This document shows positions 22,912 to 32,796 of a DNA stretch of 64,000 nt, one piece after another. The notes beneath the pieces were generated by a model, which was not told the DNA's origin, ran no database searches, and saw only the letters and a program-made list of their open reading frames with translations. Origin of the DNA: Ophiura sarsii (lineage: Eukaryota; Echinodermata; Ophiuroidea; Amphilepidida; Ophiuridae); the NCBI GenBank assembly GCA_035610835.1, contig CM069447.1:57109048-57173047 (forward strand). The letters run 5' to 3'. The stretch's first letter is position 1; every line of letters starts with the position of its first letter. Both the position numbers and the translations under genes were made by a program.

Positions 22912-23145
22912 CTCGCATTGTTATGGTGAAAGCATGAGAAGCCTGATTTCCAGATTCGTCCGTAGCTGTGTACGTTACCAACGTCTCTCCAAGTGAGAAC
23001 AGCGCTCCCGGACTAGGACTTGAAGTCAATGTCACCAGTCCGGAATTATCAGAGGCCGTAGGTTCTGTCCAAGTTACAGGAGAGTTACCTGCGCCACTTA
23101 CGTCGCTGTCATCTGGTGCACCAGCGATAGTTGGGTTTACGATAT
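22912..23145 (-). CDS. HYR domain exon 7 (last HYR exon seen)
   Basis: A 234-nt minus-strand exon. Acceptor: ATTGTCATAG then AT; donor: GCGAG then GTATGTG; phase 1 at both ends. It encodes one hyalin-repeat domain with the family signatures VTWTEPTASDNSG, PG-LFSLGETLVTYTATDESGN and SHAFTITMR. HYR domains are immunoglobulin-like extracellular modules of about 80 residues found in hyalin and other secreted or membrane proteins and used in cell adhesion and matrix. This exon is the most canonical and least similar to the five near-identical upstream ones, so it is an older module. The next exon in the 3' direction is probably far away, the candidate being 13947-13766. Confidence 0.85.
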
Positions 23146-24847
23146 CTATGACAATCAGATCACATTAATAGTATATTCAGTGATTTAGAAGCCAATTTTT
23201 TTGGATTTTTATTAAAACATAATATTCAAAACAATAAGTTACAGAAATTGCCTTTCTTGGCCATTTTCATTTATAAATATCGTAACACATCTCAATGTCA
23301 ATAATTCGATAAATATTCTGACATTTTCCAACATTTCCAAATGTGTAAAAACAAAATCGTTAACAATGCCTTACATGGACAGCCCGAATGATGTTGATAA
23401 TAGAGCAGTGACAATCTCTATGTTTTGCTTAATACTATACTAATTTTGTCCTGAAGAAGTCAGAGCTAATCCTCACGAAAGCTTGAACATTTTTAATGTA
23501 CTAACAAATAAGTGATTTTTTTTTTATCGATGGATAAGAAAGTATTTATTGTCCCTATGTTTCGACCATCCGGTCTTTATCAAGATAAAAGAGACAGTGG
23601 CTATAATTGATTGACGGGAGAAGCAGCAGAGAACGATACGCAGGTTGTCGGTGCATAAATATGTTAAATAAATAATAACAATAATTATAAAGCCAAAACA
23701 ATAATAGCCACATTAAAAACAACAACATGATAAAATTACAAAATATGATGAGGAGAAACAAACAGTGATTAATATGGGTGTGTGGAAGAGGGGTCAGGAG
23801 GGGTGGGATGGAGGAAAGGAACACAAACTAAAGCCTACAGTTTGAAGGCGAGAAAACTGATGTTCGGACCTGAATTATGGATTGAGTTCTTGCTCTGTTA
23901 TCTCAATTCAAGAATATGAATTGAGAATGGAAAATTCAAACGTAGAAAGATTCATCAGTATGCAATAATCGGGTGACTACTAAATTGTGTGTATTATTAT
24001 CTTATATCGTTTGATGTTCATGATGGTGAATGGCTTACGGAAATAGAAAAACTACATGTATAAGGAATCCAATAGGTATCAATATAGCTCACTATGGAAA
24101 CCGAGAAGATGAAACTGATTAGTTCTTTTTGATATCTTGATATCAAAGACGAGTTGATTGGTTATGAGAAATGATATAATACATCTTAAAAGATTGTTTA
24201 ATTGTTTCATCATCTCATTAACAGAACATTATGCATTGCAAGTCTAGTTGGTCAAAAAGGGCCCACTTTTCTATACCAGCGTTGGATCAAATCAACAGTA
24301 ACACTTTGTGGGTAAATCTTAACCAGCATCGGTTGGGTAATAACTTGTATCCAATAGTTTGTCAGACATTTACCCAACATGTAGCAATAAATTTACCAAG
24401 AGATGGGAAAGTTTGTAACACAAAGGTTGGTTAAACCTCACCCAATTGTTTAGATTATTGTATAGTAATTGATCAAGCGATGGGCAAGTTTGTAACCAAT
24501 TAAATTGGTAAACCTTTACCCACTTATTCTTGGAAAGGTTGTATCGCGTGACAAATCCCCAGACAAAATGAACATTTTGTTGGGCAAAACTTCATCAGAC
24601 AGACTTAGGACCTTCCAGTGACCAATAATGTTGTCAACATGCCCAATGGTATTAAGCAATGCTTTTGGTTGACCAACAGTCAATATTTTAACCAACAAAT
24701 TAGTAAAGTGATTGCCCGACCATTTGCTTGACCAACGAATTTACAGTGTGTGAACAAGAATATACATTCGTCATAAATCAGGTGCCCCACCCTCCTTGAC
24801 CTTTGACATGAACGTTGGAATTGATATTATGTAGTTTTCGTTATTAC
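23146..24847. other. Intron of the HYR gene with repeat scraps
   Basis: About 23440-23600 contains a CCTGAAGAAG...CGAAAGC phrase and CGACCATCCGGTCTTTATCAAGAT, words often seen near Penelope-like or other retroelement ends; this is only suggestive. From 24230 to 24760 there is a run of TTGGTTGACCAAC and TTACCCAAC-type words. The segment from about 24563 to the exon is repeated at 25921-26200 as part of the exon duplication. Confidence 0.4.
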
Positions 24848-25090
24848 CATTTATTGTTATGGTGAAACTCTGTACTTCAGTATTCCCTGGTGGATCAGTG
24901 GACGTGTACTCCACGACAGTGACGCCTATTTGGAATGGCTGTCCAGAACTGTGGCTGTATGTCAGGGTCTGTAATCCGGAATTATCGGTCGCCGTGGGTT
25001 CGATCCAGCTGACACTAGCTGTTGCAAGGTCATTGTCTGTGTTTTGTTGTATGTTAGAAGGAAGGCCTTGAATAACGGGATACTCGTTAT
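24848..25090 (-). CDS. HYR domain exon 6
   Basis: A 243-nt exon, acceptor TTATTCAACAG then AT, donor ATAAATG then GTAATAAC, phase 1-1. It encodes NEYPVIQGLPSNIQQN, then SWIEPTATDNSG, SSGQPFQIGVTVVEYTSTD and SFTITIN. Exon and both flanking introns are closely similar to exon 4 (26201-26443), with an offset of about 1353 bp. The intron word GTGACGTACGGTCGGTGGTA lies upstream of this exon and recurs, slightly changed, in the introns upstream of exons 4 and 3. Confidence 0.88.
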
Positions 25091-25298
25091 CTGTTGAATA
25101 AACAAGGTAATTGCAAAATGCGCATTAGATAATTTTGTTTTCGTCAATTCGTCGGTGGTTTTTACATAGTGACGTACGGTCGGTGGTATTACAAAGTGAC
25201 GTATCGTAACGTTTTGTAGTGAATAACCTATTGTTTTTAAATATCGTTAATTACCAAAATTCCAAAGCCAAAATTGATTAGTGAATAGTCATCAAAAT

Positions 25299-25412
25299 TA
25301 GTGAAGGAATATTAGGCCACAAGCATTAATCTTTCGCGTTGCAACATATGGAGCTGAAACATGGTCAATCGGAATAGCGGATAAAAAGAATCAGCGTTTG
25401 AAATGTTATTAC
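25299..25412 (+). pseudogene. LINE scrap abutting HYR exon 5
   Basis: A plus-strand frame reads TYGAETWSIGIADKKNQR at about 25348-25400, a decayed version of the ATYGAETWTL-KADRKR-AFEMW motif in the C-terminal part of animal LINE ORF2. It stops about 10 bp from the exon's splice donor. Parallel scraps lie beside exons 3 and 2, so the LINE insertion predates the exon duplications and travelled with them. Confidence 0.7.
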
Positions 25413-25655
25413 CTTTAATCGTTATCGTAAATTTCTGCCGTTCAGAATTCCCTGATAGATCAATGGACGTGTACTCCACGACAGTGACGCCTATTGAGAA
25501 TGGCTGTCCAGAACTGTGGCTGTATGTCAGGGTCTGTAATCCGGAATTATCGTTCGCTGTGGGTTCGATCCAGCTGACAATAGCAGTTGCTAGACCACTG
25601 TCTGTGTTTTGTGTTATATCAGGAGGAAGGCCTTGGATAACGGGATTCTCATTAT
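25413..25655 (-). CDS. HYR domain exon 5
   Basis: A 243-nt exon, acceptor TTTTACTCAG then AT, donor ATTAAAG then GTAATAAC, phase 1-1. It encodes NENPVIQGLPPDITQN, SWIEPTANDNSGLQ, QPFSIGVTVVEYTSID and KFTITIK. It is nearly identical to exon 2 (27498-27740) at a 2085-bp offset, including about 260 bp of intron on its 5' side (25700-25920 versus 27785-28005). This indicates a recent duplication of an exon pair. Confidence 0.88.
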
Positions 25656-26200
25656 CTGAGTAAAAATGGTGATTGAAATAATATATGCACTTCATCAAAA
25701 TTCATAAATATTTCGTTAATCACAATTAATAATTATATAGTAATAGAAATTTCATCTAGTCCATATAGGAGGGAAAGAGGTGTCCGTATATGATATTTTA
25801 TGACAAAACACGAACGTGGACATAGATAAATCTTCAGTGGTTGATGAAATGTTCAACCATACTCGAAATATAGAACTTGATGACTATTTCTGAGATGGGT
25901 TCATACAGAACAGAAATTAAATGAACATTTTGTTGGGCAAAACTTCATCAGACAGACTTAGGACCTTCCAGTGACCAATAATGTTGTCAACATGCCCAAT
26001 GGTATTAAGCAATGCTTTTGATTGACCAACAGTCAATATTTTAACCAACAAATTAGTAAAGTAATTGCCCAACTATTTGCTTGACCAACGAATTTACAGT
26101 GTGTGAACAAGAAGATACATTCGTCATAAATCAGGTGCCACACCCTCCTTGAACTTTGACATGAACGTCGGAATTGATATTATGTAGTTTTCGTTATTAC

Positions 26201-26443
26201 CATTTATTGTTATGGTGAAACTCTGTACTTCAGTATTCCCTGGTGGATCAGTGGACGTGTACTCCACGACAGTGACGCCTATTGGGAATGGCTGTCCAGA
26301 ACTGTGGCTGTATGTCAGTGTCTGTGATCCAGAATTATCGGTCGCCGTGGGTTCGATCCAGCTAACAATAGCAGTTGCAAGACCACTGTCTGTGTTTTGT
26401 ATTATGTTAGAAGGAAGGCCGTGAAAAACGGGATACTCGTTAT
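26201..26443 (-). CDS. HYR domain exon 4
   Basis: A 243-nt phase 1-1 exon with acceptor TTGTCAACAG then AT and donor ATAAATG then GTAATAAC. The translation opens NEYPVFHGLPSNIIQN and contains SWIEPTATDNSGSQ, QPFPIGVTVVEYTSTD and SFTITIN. It is the sister of exon 6. All residues of the HYR core (W-EP-A-DNSG, G-T-V-YT--D--GN) are kept, so it should fold normally. Confidence 0.88.
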
Positions 26444-26682
26444 CTGTTGACAAAAAAAGGCAATTGCAAAATACGCATTAGATAAATTTGTTTTCATCAA
26501 TTCGTCGGTGTTTTTTTACATAGTGACGTACGGTCGATGGTATTACAAAGTGACGTATAGTAAACTTTGTTTTGCGTTTTTTGGAGTGTATAACCAATTG
26601 TGTTGAAATATCCTTAATTACCAAAATCCCACAGCCAAAATTGATTAGTTAACTGGCCATCACCATTAGCCTTGGTTAACAA

Positions 26683-26850
26683 AAGATGGTGGAAGCTCGG
26701 GAGAGATTAAAAGACGTCTGCCATTGCTAAAACATCAGCAAATGCTCTATTAAGGAATAACGTATTATAACTACTTTCGCGTTGTAGAGCTGAAACATGG
26801 TCCCTCGGAATAGCAGATTCAAAGAATAAATCAGCTTTTAAAATGTTATT
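26683..26850 (+). pseudogene. LINE scrap abutting HYR exon 3
   Basis: A degraded copy of the same LINE fragment: AAAGATGGTGGAAGCTCGGG at about 26683 and GAGCTGAAACATGGTC (the ETW motif) at about 26789, ending next to the exon donor. More decayed than the copies near exons 5 and 2. Confidence 0.6.
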
Positions 26851-26852
26851 AC

Positions 26853-27095
26853 CATTAATCATTATGGTGAAATTCTGCCTATCGGCATTTTCTGATGGAT
26901 CAATGGACGTGTACTCCACGACAGTGACGCCTATTGAGAATGGCTGTCCAGAACTGTGGCTGTATGTCAAGATCTGTGATCCAGAATTATCGGTCGCCGT
27001 GGGTTCGATCCAGCTAACAATAGCAGTTGCAAGGTCATTGTCTGTGTTCTGTTGTATGTTAGAAGGAAGGCCTTGAATAACGGGATACTCGTTAT
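26853..27095 (-). CDS. HYR domain exon 3
   Basis: A 243-nt phase 1-1 exon with acceptor TTATTCAACAG then AT and donor ATTAATG then GTAATAAC. It encodes NEYPVIQGLPSNIQQN, SWIEPTATDNSGSQ, QPFSIGVTVVEYTSID and NFTIMIN. In the D--GN turn it has SEN in place of the usual SGN/PGN. Its 5' part resembles exon 6 and its 3' part exons 2 and 5, suggesting unequal crossing-over or gene conversion among the modules. Confidence 0.87.
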
Positions 27096-27306
27096 CTGTT
27101 GAATAAACAAGGTCATTGCAAAATACGCATTAGATAATTTTGTTTTCGTCAATTCGTCGGTGGTTTTTGGTATTGACGTACGGTCGGTGGTATTACAAAG
27201 TGACTTATCGTATCGTTTTGCAGTGAAAAACCTATTGTTTTTAAATATCGTTAATTACCAAAATCCCAAAGCCAAACTTGATTAGTTAACTGGTCATCAA
27301 AATTAG

Positions 27307-27497
27307 TATAGATGAACAAAAGATGGTGGAAGCCCGGGAGAGATCAAAAGACGTCTGCCATTGCTAAAGCATCAGCAAATGCTCTATTAAGGAATATTAG
27401 GCCACAGGCATTACTCTTTCGCGTTGCAACATATGGAGCTGAAACATGGTCAATCGGAATAGCGGATAAAAAGAATCAGCGTTTGAAATGTTATTAC
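27307..27497 (+). pseudogene. LINE scrap abutting HYR exon 2 (best preserved)
   Basis: An open plus-strand stretch reads RWWKPGRDQKTSAIAKASAN then ATYGAETWSIGIADKKNQR at about 27312-27480, recognisable as the LINE ORF2 region just upstream of the C-terminus. It is embedded in the minus-strand gene's intron and ends about 10 bp from the donor of exon 2. Confidence 0.7.
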
Positions 27498-27740
27498 CTT
27501 TAATCATTATCGTAAAATTCTGCCGTTCAGAATTTTCTGATAGATCAATGGACGTGTACTCCACGACAGTGACGCCTATTGAGAATGGCTGTCCAGAACT
27601 GTGGCTGTATGTCAGGGTCTGTAATCCGGAATTATCGTTCGCTTTGGGTTCGATCCAGCTGACAATAGCAGTTGCAAGACCACTGTCTGTGTTTTGTGTT
27701 ATATCAGAAGGAAGGCCTTGGATAACGGGATTCTCATTAT
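27498..27740 (-). CDS. HYR domain exon 2
   Basis: A 243-nt phase 1-1 exon with acceptor TTTTACTCAG then AT and donor ATTAAAG then GTAATAAC. It encodes NENPVIQGLPSDITQN, SWIEPKANDNSGLQ, QPFSIGVTVVEYTSID and NFTIMIK. It differs from exon 5 at only a handful of residues (P/S, T/K, G/E, K/N, T/M). Flanking intron is equally similar. Confidence 0.88.
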
Positions 27741-28010
27741 CTGAGTAAAAATGGTGATTGAAATAATATATGCACTTTATCAAAATTCATAAATATTTCG
27801 TTAATCACAATTAATAATCATATAGTAATAGCAGTTTCATCTAGTCCATATAGAAGGGAAAGAGGTGTCCGAGTATGCTACATTATGACAAAACACAAAA
27901 TTGGACATAGATAAATCTTCAGTGGTTGATGAAATTTTCAACCATACTCGAAATATAGAACATGATGACCATTTCTGAGATGGGCTCATACAGAACAGAA
28001 ATTAAATTAC

Positions 28011-28253
28011 CCTCGATTGTTACGTAAAATACCCGAGAATCCATGTTCCCAGATCGGTCTACTGAAGTATAGTTCACCATTGTTACACCAATTTTGAATG
28101 ACTCCCCGGGATGGTGACTCGACGCCACAGTTTGATAGCCTGAGTTGTCGGTAGCCATAGGTTCTATCCATGTCACAGCAGCAGTTGGTGCTCTATATGC
28201 GGCTTGTGCTGTAATGTTATTAAGTGTGCCTTGGATGACTGGATTCTCATGAT
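28011..28253 (-). CDS. HYR domain exon 1 (most 5' seen)
   Basis: A 243-nt phase 1-1 exon with acceptor TATACAG then AT and donor TCGAGG then GTAATTT. It encodes HENPVIQGTLNNITAQ, TWIEPMATDNSGYQ, GESFKIGVTMVNYTSVD, RSGN and VFYVTIE. It is clearly diverged from exons 2-6, so it is an older module and the duplications began downstream of it. The start of the gene must lie further 5' (higher coordinates), but no further HYR exon was found up to 64 kb. Confidence 0.87.
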
Positions 28254-28929
28254 CTGTATAAGAGGTAATATCGAAGTAGGTTATGAATCGTATACTGTGA
28301 CATTCGACTGAACCGATTAACCCCTCACCCACCCTAACTGCGATGCTGACCCGTTCTTTGTCAGTGTACCAAGAAAGCTCTGAAGTTTCATCGTTTTCCT
28401 CAACATTAAGTTACCGCCTCATAGATGCCACCAATGTCGCTTTATTAGTTTAAATCTGATGTAGTGAGATCCAATGAGTGCAATAAGTCATGATCATGAT
28501 GATTATAACTACATTCATTAATTGTCTTTCATCGGTCATCGAAAAGTTTTTGTTAAAGTGTAATTATTTCTAACAACATTACATGCCCAGAAATATCGTT
28601 AAAATAATTGTGCTTGGTAATAAACCAGACAATCACAATGCAGTGAATACTATCTTAAATAGAATGATTAGTCCGGCCTCGTTTATTTTGTATTCATCCA
28701 GACATTTTAGGATCACTGATAATAACAACGTTGATGCTTGTAAATGGTTTCTATATGAATTAAAATGGAGAAATGTTATTTTGAAACATAGTGAAACTAT
28801 GTGGCATCAGATTGCCCTAAGCTTTCGCAGCACACGGTAAATAGTATAATTGTATATTTTTCTTGTGAAATTGATTAACATCTAAGTCCTTATTTGTTTG
28901 TTTGTAAACTGACCTGCGAACGTCATATA
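28254..28929. other. No exon recognised upstream of the HYR array
   Basis: An open plus-strand frame at 28583-28840 has no recognised domain. Nothing else is supported. Confidence 0.35.
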
Positions 28930-29258
28930 CAATCCTCAAAATAAGTAACTGACCAGGGGATACATAACTCTTAACTCCAAAACAATAGCTCCTACATACA
29001 AATACTAAATTATACAGTTATAAAGAAATTGATTTTCTTCAATTTGTGACATTATTCAGATCGGTTAATAATTAAGAACACTACGAAATGATAAGGATAG
29101 AACAAAGTACAGTTTACATTTTCACACTTGTGTTTTGAACACTCAGGACAGTGTGACAGATATGTGTATGCGCTGCATTGATCATTGAAACATCCCCAAC
29201 CCTCATCTTACTATGGACCAGTAAATTGTCGCTACCGTCGTCGTCGTCGTTCTATGAA
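28930..29258. mobile_element. Tc1/mariner-type non-autonomous element, left part
   Basis: After TA (28928-28929) the sequence begins CAATCCTCAAAATAAGTAAC and continues with the interior of the complete element at 40918-41533, in reverse orientation (GACAGTGTGACAG.TATGTGTATG, CATCCC.AACCCTCATCTTA). The right end is missing because it runs into the LINE remnant. Confidence 0.75.
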
Positions 29259-30296
29259 TCATGGCCGATTCTTTGTGACCCCATTGATGATGGAGCGCCA
29301 TCGTTGTCTATTTTGTGACATGCGATGTGCAGAGATAAGAGATAAACCTGTTGCTTCCTTAATGCCATCAGTCAAGCGGAGATTTGGTCTGCCACGTTTA
29401 CGAGTTCCTTCGACAGCTCCTTGAGTTATCACCTTTTCTAGGTTGTCACCTTCTAGTCTAGCAATGTGTCTAAAGAATTGCAGTTTGTTGCGCATGATCT
29501 TATTACACGGAGACGTTTGATCCCCAATACAGTCATCATAAAAGTAACTATACAGGTAATAAATGGGCTTCTAACTCTTAAAATATATATCCTACCTAAA
29601 AATATTAAATTGTAAAGTTTTTAATTTTTTTTTTTAAATTTAGCTTCGTTAATATGAGAATCGGGTGATTATTGAGGAAGTGGCACTCAAAAATGTAAGG
29701 AGAAGTCCGATTTTCGTTTTCACATTTTTATTTTCTACACGCGGACCAAATGTTATTGATTACCGGTAGTGCAATTTGGGGATGCATGCGCAGGTTGGAC
29801 AGTCGGCCGCGTTGTTCCGATGGATCAATACGCCACACACACGCTACCTGTCATTCTCTCCCCCGTGTTGAGATGTAAAATGTGAATTTGAAATTGTGAC
29901 TTTACATTACATTTTGGATTGTCGCTTCTTAAATATTCAACTGATCCTAGCGTGCAATATATCTCATATTCAAGAAGAAAAATTTCTCAACAACTTTATG
30001 ATTTAATATTTCTAGGTAGGATATATATTGTTAGTGTTAAAAGTACATTTATTACCTGTATAGTTATTTTTTTGATGACTTTATGTCTTTTGACAAATTC
30101 ATTGGTCTTACGCTCTTTCCATGATATTCCTAACATATTGCGCCATCACCACATTTCGAAATCTGATATTTTCTTTGAATCCGCAATTCCCTCAGACCAG
30201 GTTTCAGCTCCATATGTCGCAACCGGAAAGATTAATGCCTTCATAATGCGTACTTTTGTGGCCTTTGTGATTCCTCTATCCTTCCAAACAGTGTCC
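29259..30296 (-). pseudogene. LINE ORF2 C-terminal fragment, split by a TIR element
   Basis: On the minus strand, 30296-30084 reads GITKATKVRIMKALIFPVAT then YGAETWSEGIADSK and FEMW with an in-frame stop after it. From 29527 to 29259 the protein resumes and gives RNKLQFFRHIARLEGDNLEK, GAVEGTRKRGRPNLRLTDGI and a stop. The two parts are separated by the TIR element at 29530-30081. Removing it leaves one reading frame across the TA junction. The fragment is the usual C-terminal region of a LINE with an APE-type endonuclease; the reverse transcriptase core is missing. Confidence 0.85.
29530..30081. mobile_element. TA-flanked TIR element inserted in the LINE
   Basis: The ends are long inverted repeats: CAGTCATCATAAAAGTAACT at 29530 and its inverse ending AGTTATTTTTTTGATGACT at 30081, with the inversion continuing for about 90 bp (TATATATCCTACCTA-AAATATTAAAT). 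It is flanked by TA on both sides. The interior (about 29690-29900) is a diverged relative of the element at 40918-41533. Non-autonomous, Tc1/mariner type by the TA target and CAGT ends. Confidence 0.85.
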
Positions 30297-30377
30297 GAAT
30301 TAAGGAAACAAATCTGTGGTTGCCCGGCAGAATATTTGGTTGTCCGTATTTTATGTGATAATTTGGTTTTAACTTAA

Positions 30378-30722
30378 AGGTAGATGACCCGATCACATTT
30401 TCGTAACACAGAATTATTTCAAACATACGGAGATTTTCATATCATATGAAAGCTCGTATTTTTCTCATCATCATACTGAAATTTGACGGCCTAATTCGGT
30501 ATAATGACAGAGAAATCGACAAAATAGCGTTGAATTACCGCGAATGGTGGTTACCACCGATATATTTTGTGTACTACTCAATGGGTACAGTTTACAGCAT
30601 CTTGTGCGTCTAAAATAAGAACCATAATAGCTATGCATCTCAAATTTTGGGACACGAAGTTTTTAAGGATGACCTTTCATGTAGAATAGAAAACTTCAAG
30701 TTGAAAATCGGAACATCTACCT
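30378..30722. mobile_element. TTAA-flanked non-autonomous element, copy 1
   Basis: A 345-bp element between TTAA duplications (30374-30377, 30723-30726) with ends AGGTAGATG and CATCTACCT. A second copy in opposite orientation is at 63260-63587. TTAA targets are typical of piggyBac-like transposons (Kolobok also uses TTAA). No transposase inside. Confidence 0.85.
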
Positions 30723-30836
30723 TTAAAACATGAATATGTTACTAATAACTAGTAATCACAGCCACTGTTGTTGGAGCTTTTACTAAACATATTGAGATTG
30801 AGAATCTCGACCACAGAAAACTTATACTTGAATGTA

Positions 30837-31845
30837 CAGGGTGTCCCAAAAGTCTATGCACGACTTTGAAGCTTTGTATTTCACAAAATATAAGTCGTAT
30901 TGAAAATATGAATACATATTTAGAAAGAGGAGATGTGGGAAATAATGTTGATACCAAACATTGGAGTAACATCTGTTTGTAATGCCACCATAGAAGTAAA
31001 ATATGTATTACTGCAAAAATGTAATTTTATACTTCGGAGGAATAAAGTTCATAAATCCATACCTGAGATTAACTATATCTGTCCGCTGCTTTAATGTTTT
31101 GTTTGATCTGAATCTTGTATGGAAACTTCTTCAAGTCCTTACGCAAAATTCTGTGAACAGTTGATCTTTTAATCTTGTTTTCTGCGGAAGGTCGGCGAAT
31201 TGATCTCTTGGACTTTTGGCTACTGCATGTCTTATGACATCAATGTGACTTGTTGATCTACCAGTCTTTCTACCACATCGATACAAATCATGCACAGTTC
31301 CTGTGTTCAAAAATGTATCCACCAACTTCAGAATGGATATTCTTCCTGGTGCGCGTTTCACTTTGAAATGTTTTCTGAATTTTTTTTTGAGTAAGTTGAA
31401 TTGAATTTGATTTAGCGTCGAACCATAACATTTGTATTCGCTTATCTATGCTGTTAACCATCTTGAATGAAGACTTTTGCTGCGGCTGTGCAATGTTGTC
31501 TACTACACCTATTTATGTTATGAGTGACCGAGTTTGGTAATAACATTAATGTTGCAAGGTAAGCAGTGAACTGTGACTAATGCGCAACGTTGCTTTCATA
31601 CTGTGAATTTATGCGCACCTGATTTTAGCAACAATGTGTGGTACTTGGTATGGGTTTGTCTGGCACATGGCCAAAAACTTTCAACCAGTTTCATAATGTT
31701 GTGGGTTCACCAATAGGGTTGTGTTTGGTATCAAAATAATTTCCTAAGTCTCGTCTATCAAAATATGGTTAAATTTATACCATATGATTTATATTTTATG
31801 AGATATGACTCTTCAAAAACGTGCATAGACTTTTGGGACACCCTG
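30837..31845 (-). mobile_element. Tc1/mariner element, internally deleted
   Basis: The ends CAGGGTGTCCCAAAAGTCTA and TAGACTTTTGGGACACCCTG form perfect TIRs of about 26 bp flanked by TA. At 1009 bp it is shorter than a complete element (about 1.3 kb or more). It carries the transposase N-terminus on the minus strand (separate entry), and the catalytic DDE/DDD part is missing. Confidence 0.9.
31078..31461 (-). pseudogene. Tc1/mariner transposase N-terminal fragment
   Basis: It starts ATG at 31461 (MVNSIDKRIQMLWFDAKSNS) and contains a helix-turn-helix region: PGRISILKLVDTFLNTGTVH, CGRKTGRSTSH, AVAKSPRDQFADLPQKTR, then ILRKDLKKFPYKIQIKQ after a frameshift near 31145. A stop follows at about 31078. 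This is the DNA-binding paired-like part of the transposase; no catalytic residues remain. It cannot mobilise itself. Confidence 0.85.
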
Positions 31846-32104
31846 TACATGTACTTAATATAGATATTTGTATCACATGATATAAGTGTAAATGTTGAGT
31901 TGACAATTCTAGTTGGGTTATATATTGGAATTGTTAAGGTACACGTAGGATACATGTACAAATAAGGCCCAAATGAGATCATGGAAGTACGATGATAGAT
32001 TGATATTTTCCGTATAAAACTTGAATTATAATAATTATTTAGCTGCTGATTTTGTTTCATTCCCAGTTCTGTAAAATATTTAAATTCATGTGTTAACTTC
32101 TAGT

Positions 32105-32285
32105 AAGATTTTTGGTTGCCCGCCGGGCAACTGCAAAAGTAAATGTTGGTTGCCCGGTGCTAATTTAATAATCCCGGGCAACCGGACCACCACTTAATGC
32201 GAACGCTGCTTCCAAATGGTTGATAGCGCATTTGCTGAAGAGGTTTTAGCCATTGCTATCTCCCCGAGCTTCAACCATCTTTAAG
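32105..32285. repeat. GGTTGCCCGG inverted words and a LINE scrap
   Basis: GGTTGCCCGCCGGGCAAC (about 32112) and GGTTGCCCGG...CCGGGCAACC (about 32148-32182) are short inverted repeats, and a similar word occurs at about 30317. At about 32200-32285 the minus strand resembles the LINE piece found near the HYR exons (AAGATGGTTGAAGCTCGGGG). Confidence 0.5.
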
Positions 32286-32327
32286 AATGAGTGATCAAGG
32301 GAAATTGAAGGTGTCAACACAATCTAC

Positions 32328-32796
32328 TTTATTGCTACCAGTTAATCCAGTGTGGTTCTCAACCTTTTTGCCCTACGACCCCTTTTGACATTCCTGGTCA
32401 GTACCGTGACCCCCAAAACAAAAATTGAATAAAACACCAGCCGGATATCATGAATGTTTTGCTTAGTTTGGATGCGAGCGTAGTGAACAGGAAATGTTGC
32501 ATATTTGAACATTTCTTTTGGGTGTTTCTAAGCTTTTTTAAAGCGAAATGTAACACGGTTCCCCCAAAAGCTATATTTATGAGCCCTTCATGACCCTCTG
32601 GGAAACCCCAAACGACCCCATGGGGGTCATGACCCCCAGGTTGAGAACCCCTGAGTTAATCAATAATCTGCCTGTTGGTATTCCAAGGCTGCGTGTAGAC
32701 GAAGAAAATGTAAAAATGAAAAACGGACTTTGGTTTGGTTTGGTGTATATAACTGAGTTTTATATTCATTCAGTCTTCACGTGCGAACGTCGTTGA
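32328..32796. mobile_element. Tc1/mariner-type element fragment interrupted by the hAT MITE
   Basis: The flanks of the hAT MITE, TTGCTACCAGTTAATC on the left and AATAATCTGCCTGTTG...AAAATGAAAAACGGACTTTG on the right, are together continuous with the reverse complement of 41100-41215 inside the complete element at 40918-41533. The hAT insertion is therefore younger than the element it entered. Confidence 0.75.
32348..32653. mobile_element. hAT-type MITE with 8-bp target duplication
   Basis: The ends are CAGTGTGGTTCTCAACC and GGTTGAGAACCCCTG, and the interior is rich in GACCCC/GGGGTC. The 8-bp word AGTTAATC occurs immediately on both sides (32340-32347 and 32654-32661). Both the CAG ends and the 8-bp duplication are hAT hallmarks. 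The host DNA is itself a Tc1/mariner-type element fragment (next entry). Confidence 0.92.

Noticed and set aside
23440..23600. Penelope-like retroelement
   Set aside because: Only short nucleotide phrases suggest it; no reverse transcriptase or GIY-YIG coding sequence is visible.
24859..27748. Plus-strand open frames opposite the HYR exons
   Set aside because: They are antisense shadows of the minus-strand HYR exons; the HYR signatures, splice sites and phase all belong to the minus strand.
28583..28840. 85-codon plus-strand frame beginning MPRNIVKIIVLG
   Set aside because: No domain, splice context or homology recognised; AT-rich surroundings make frames of this length expected.
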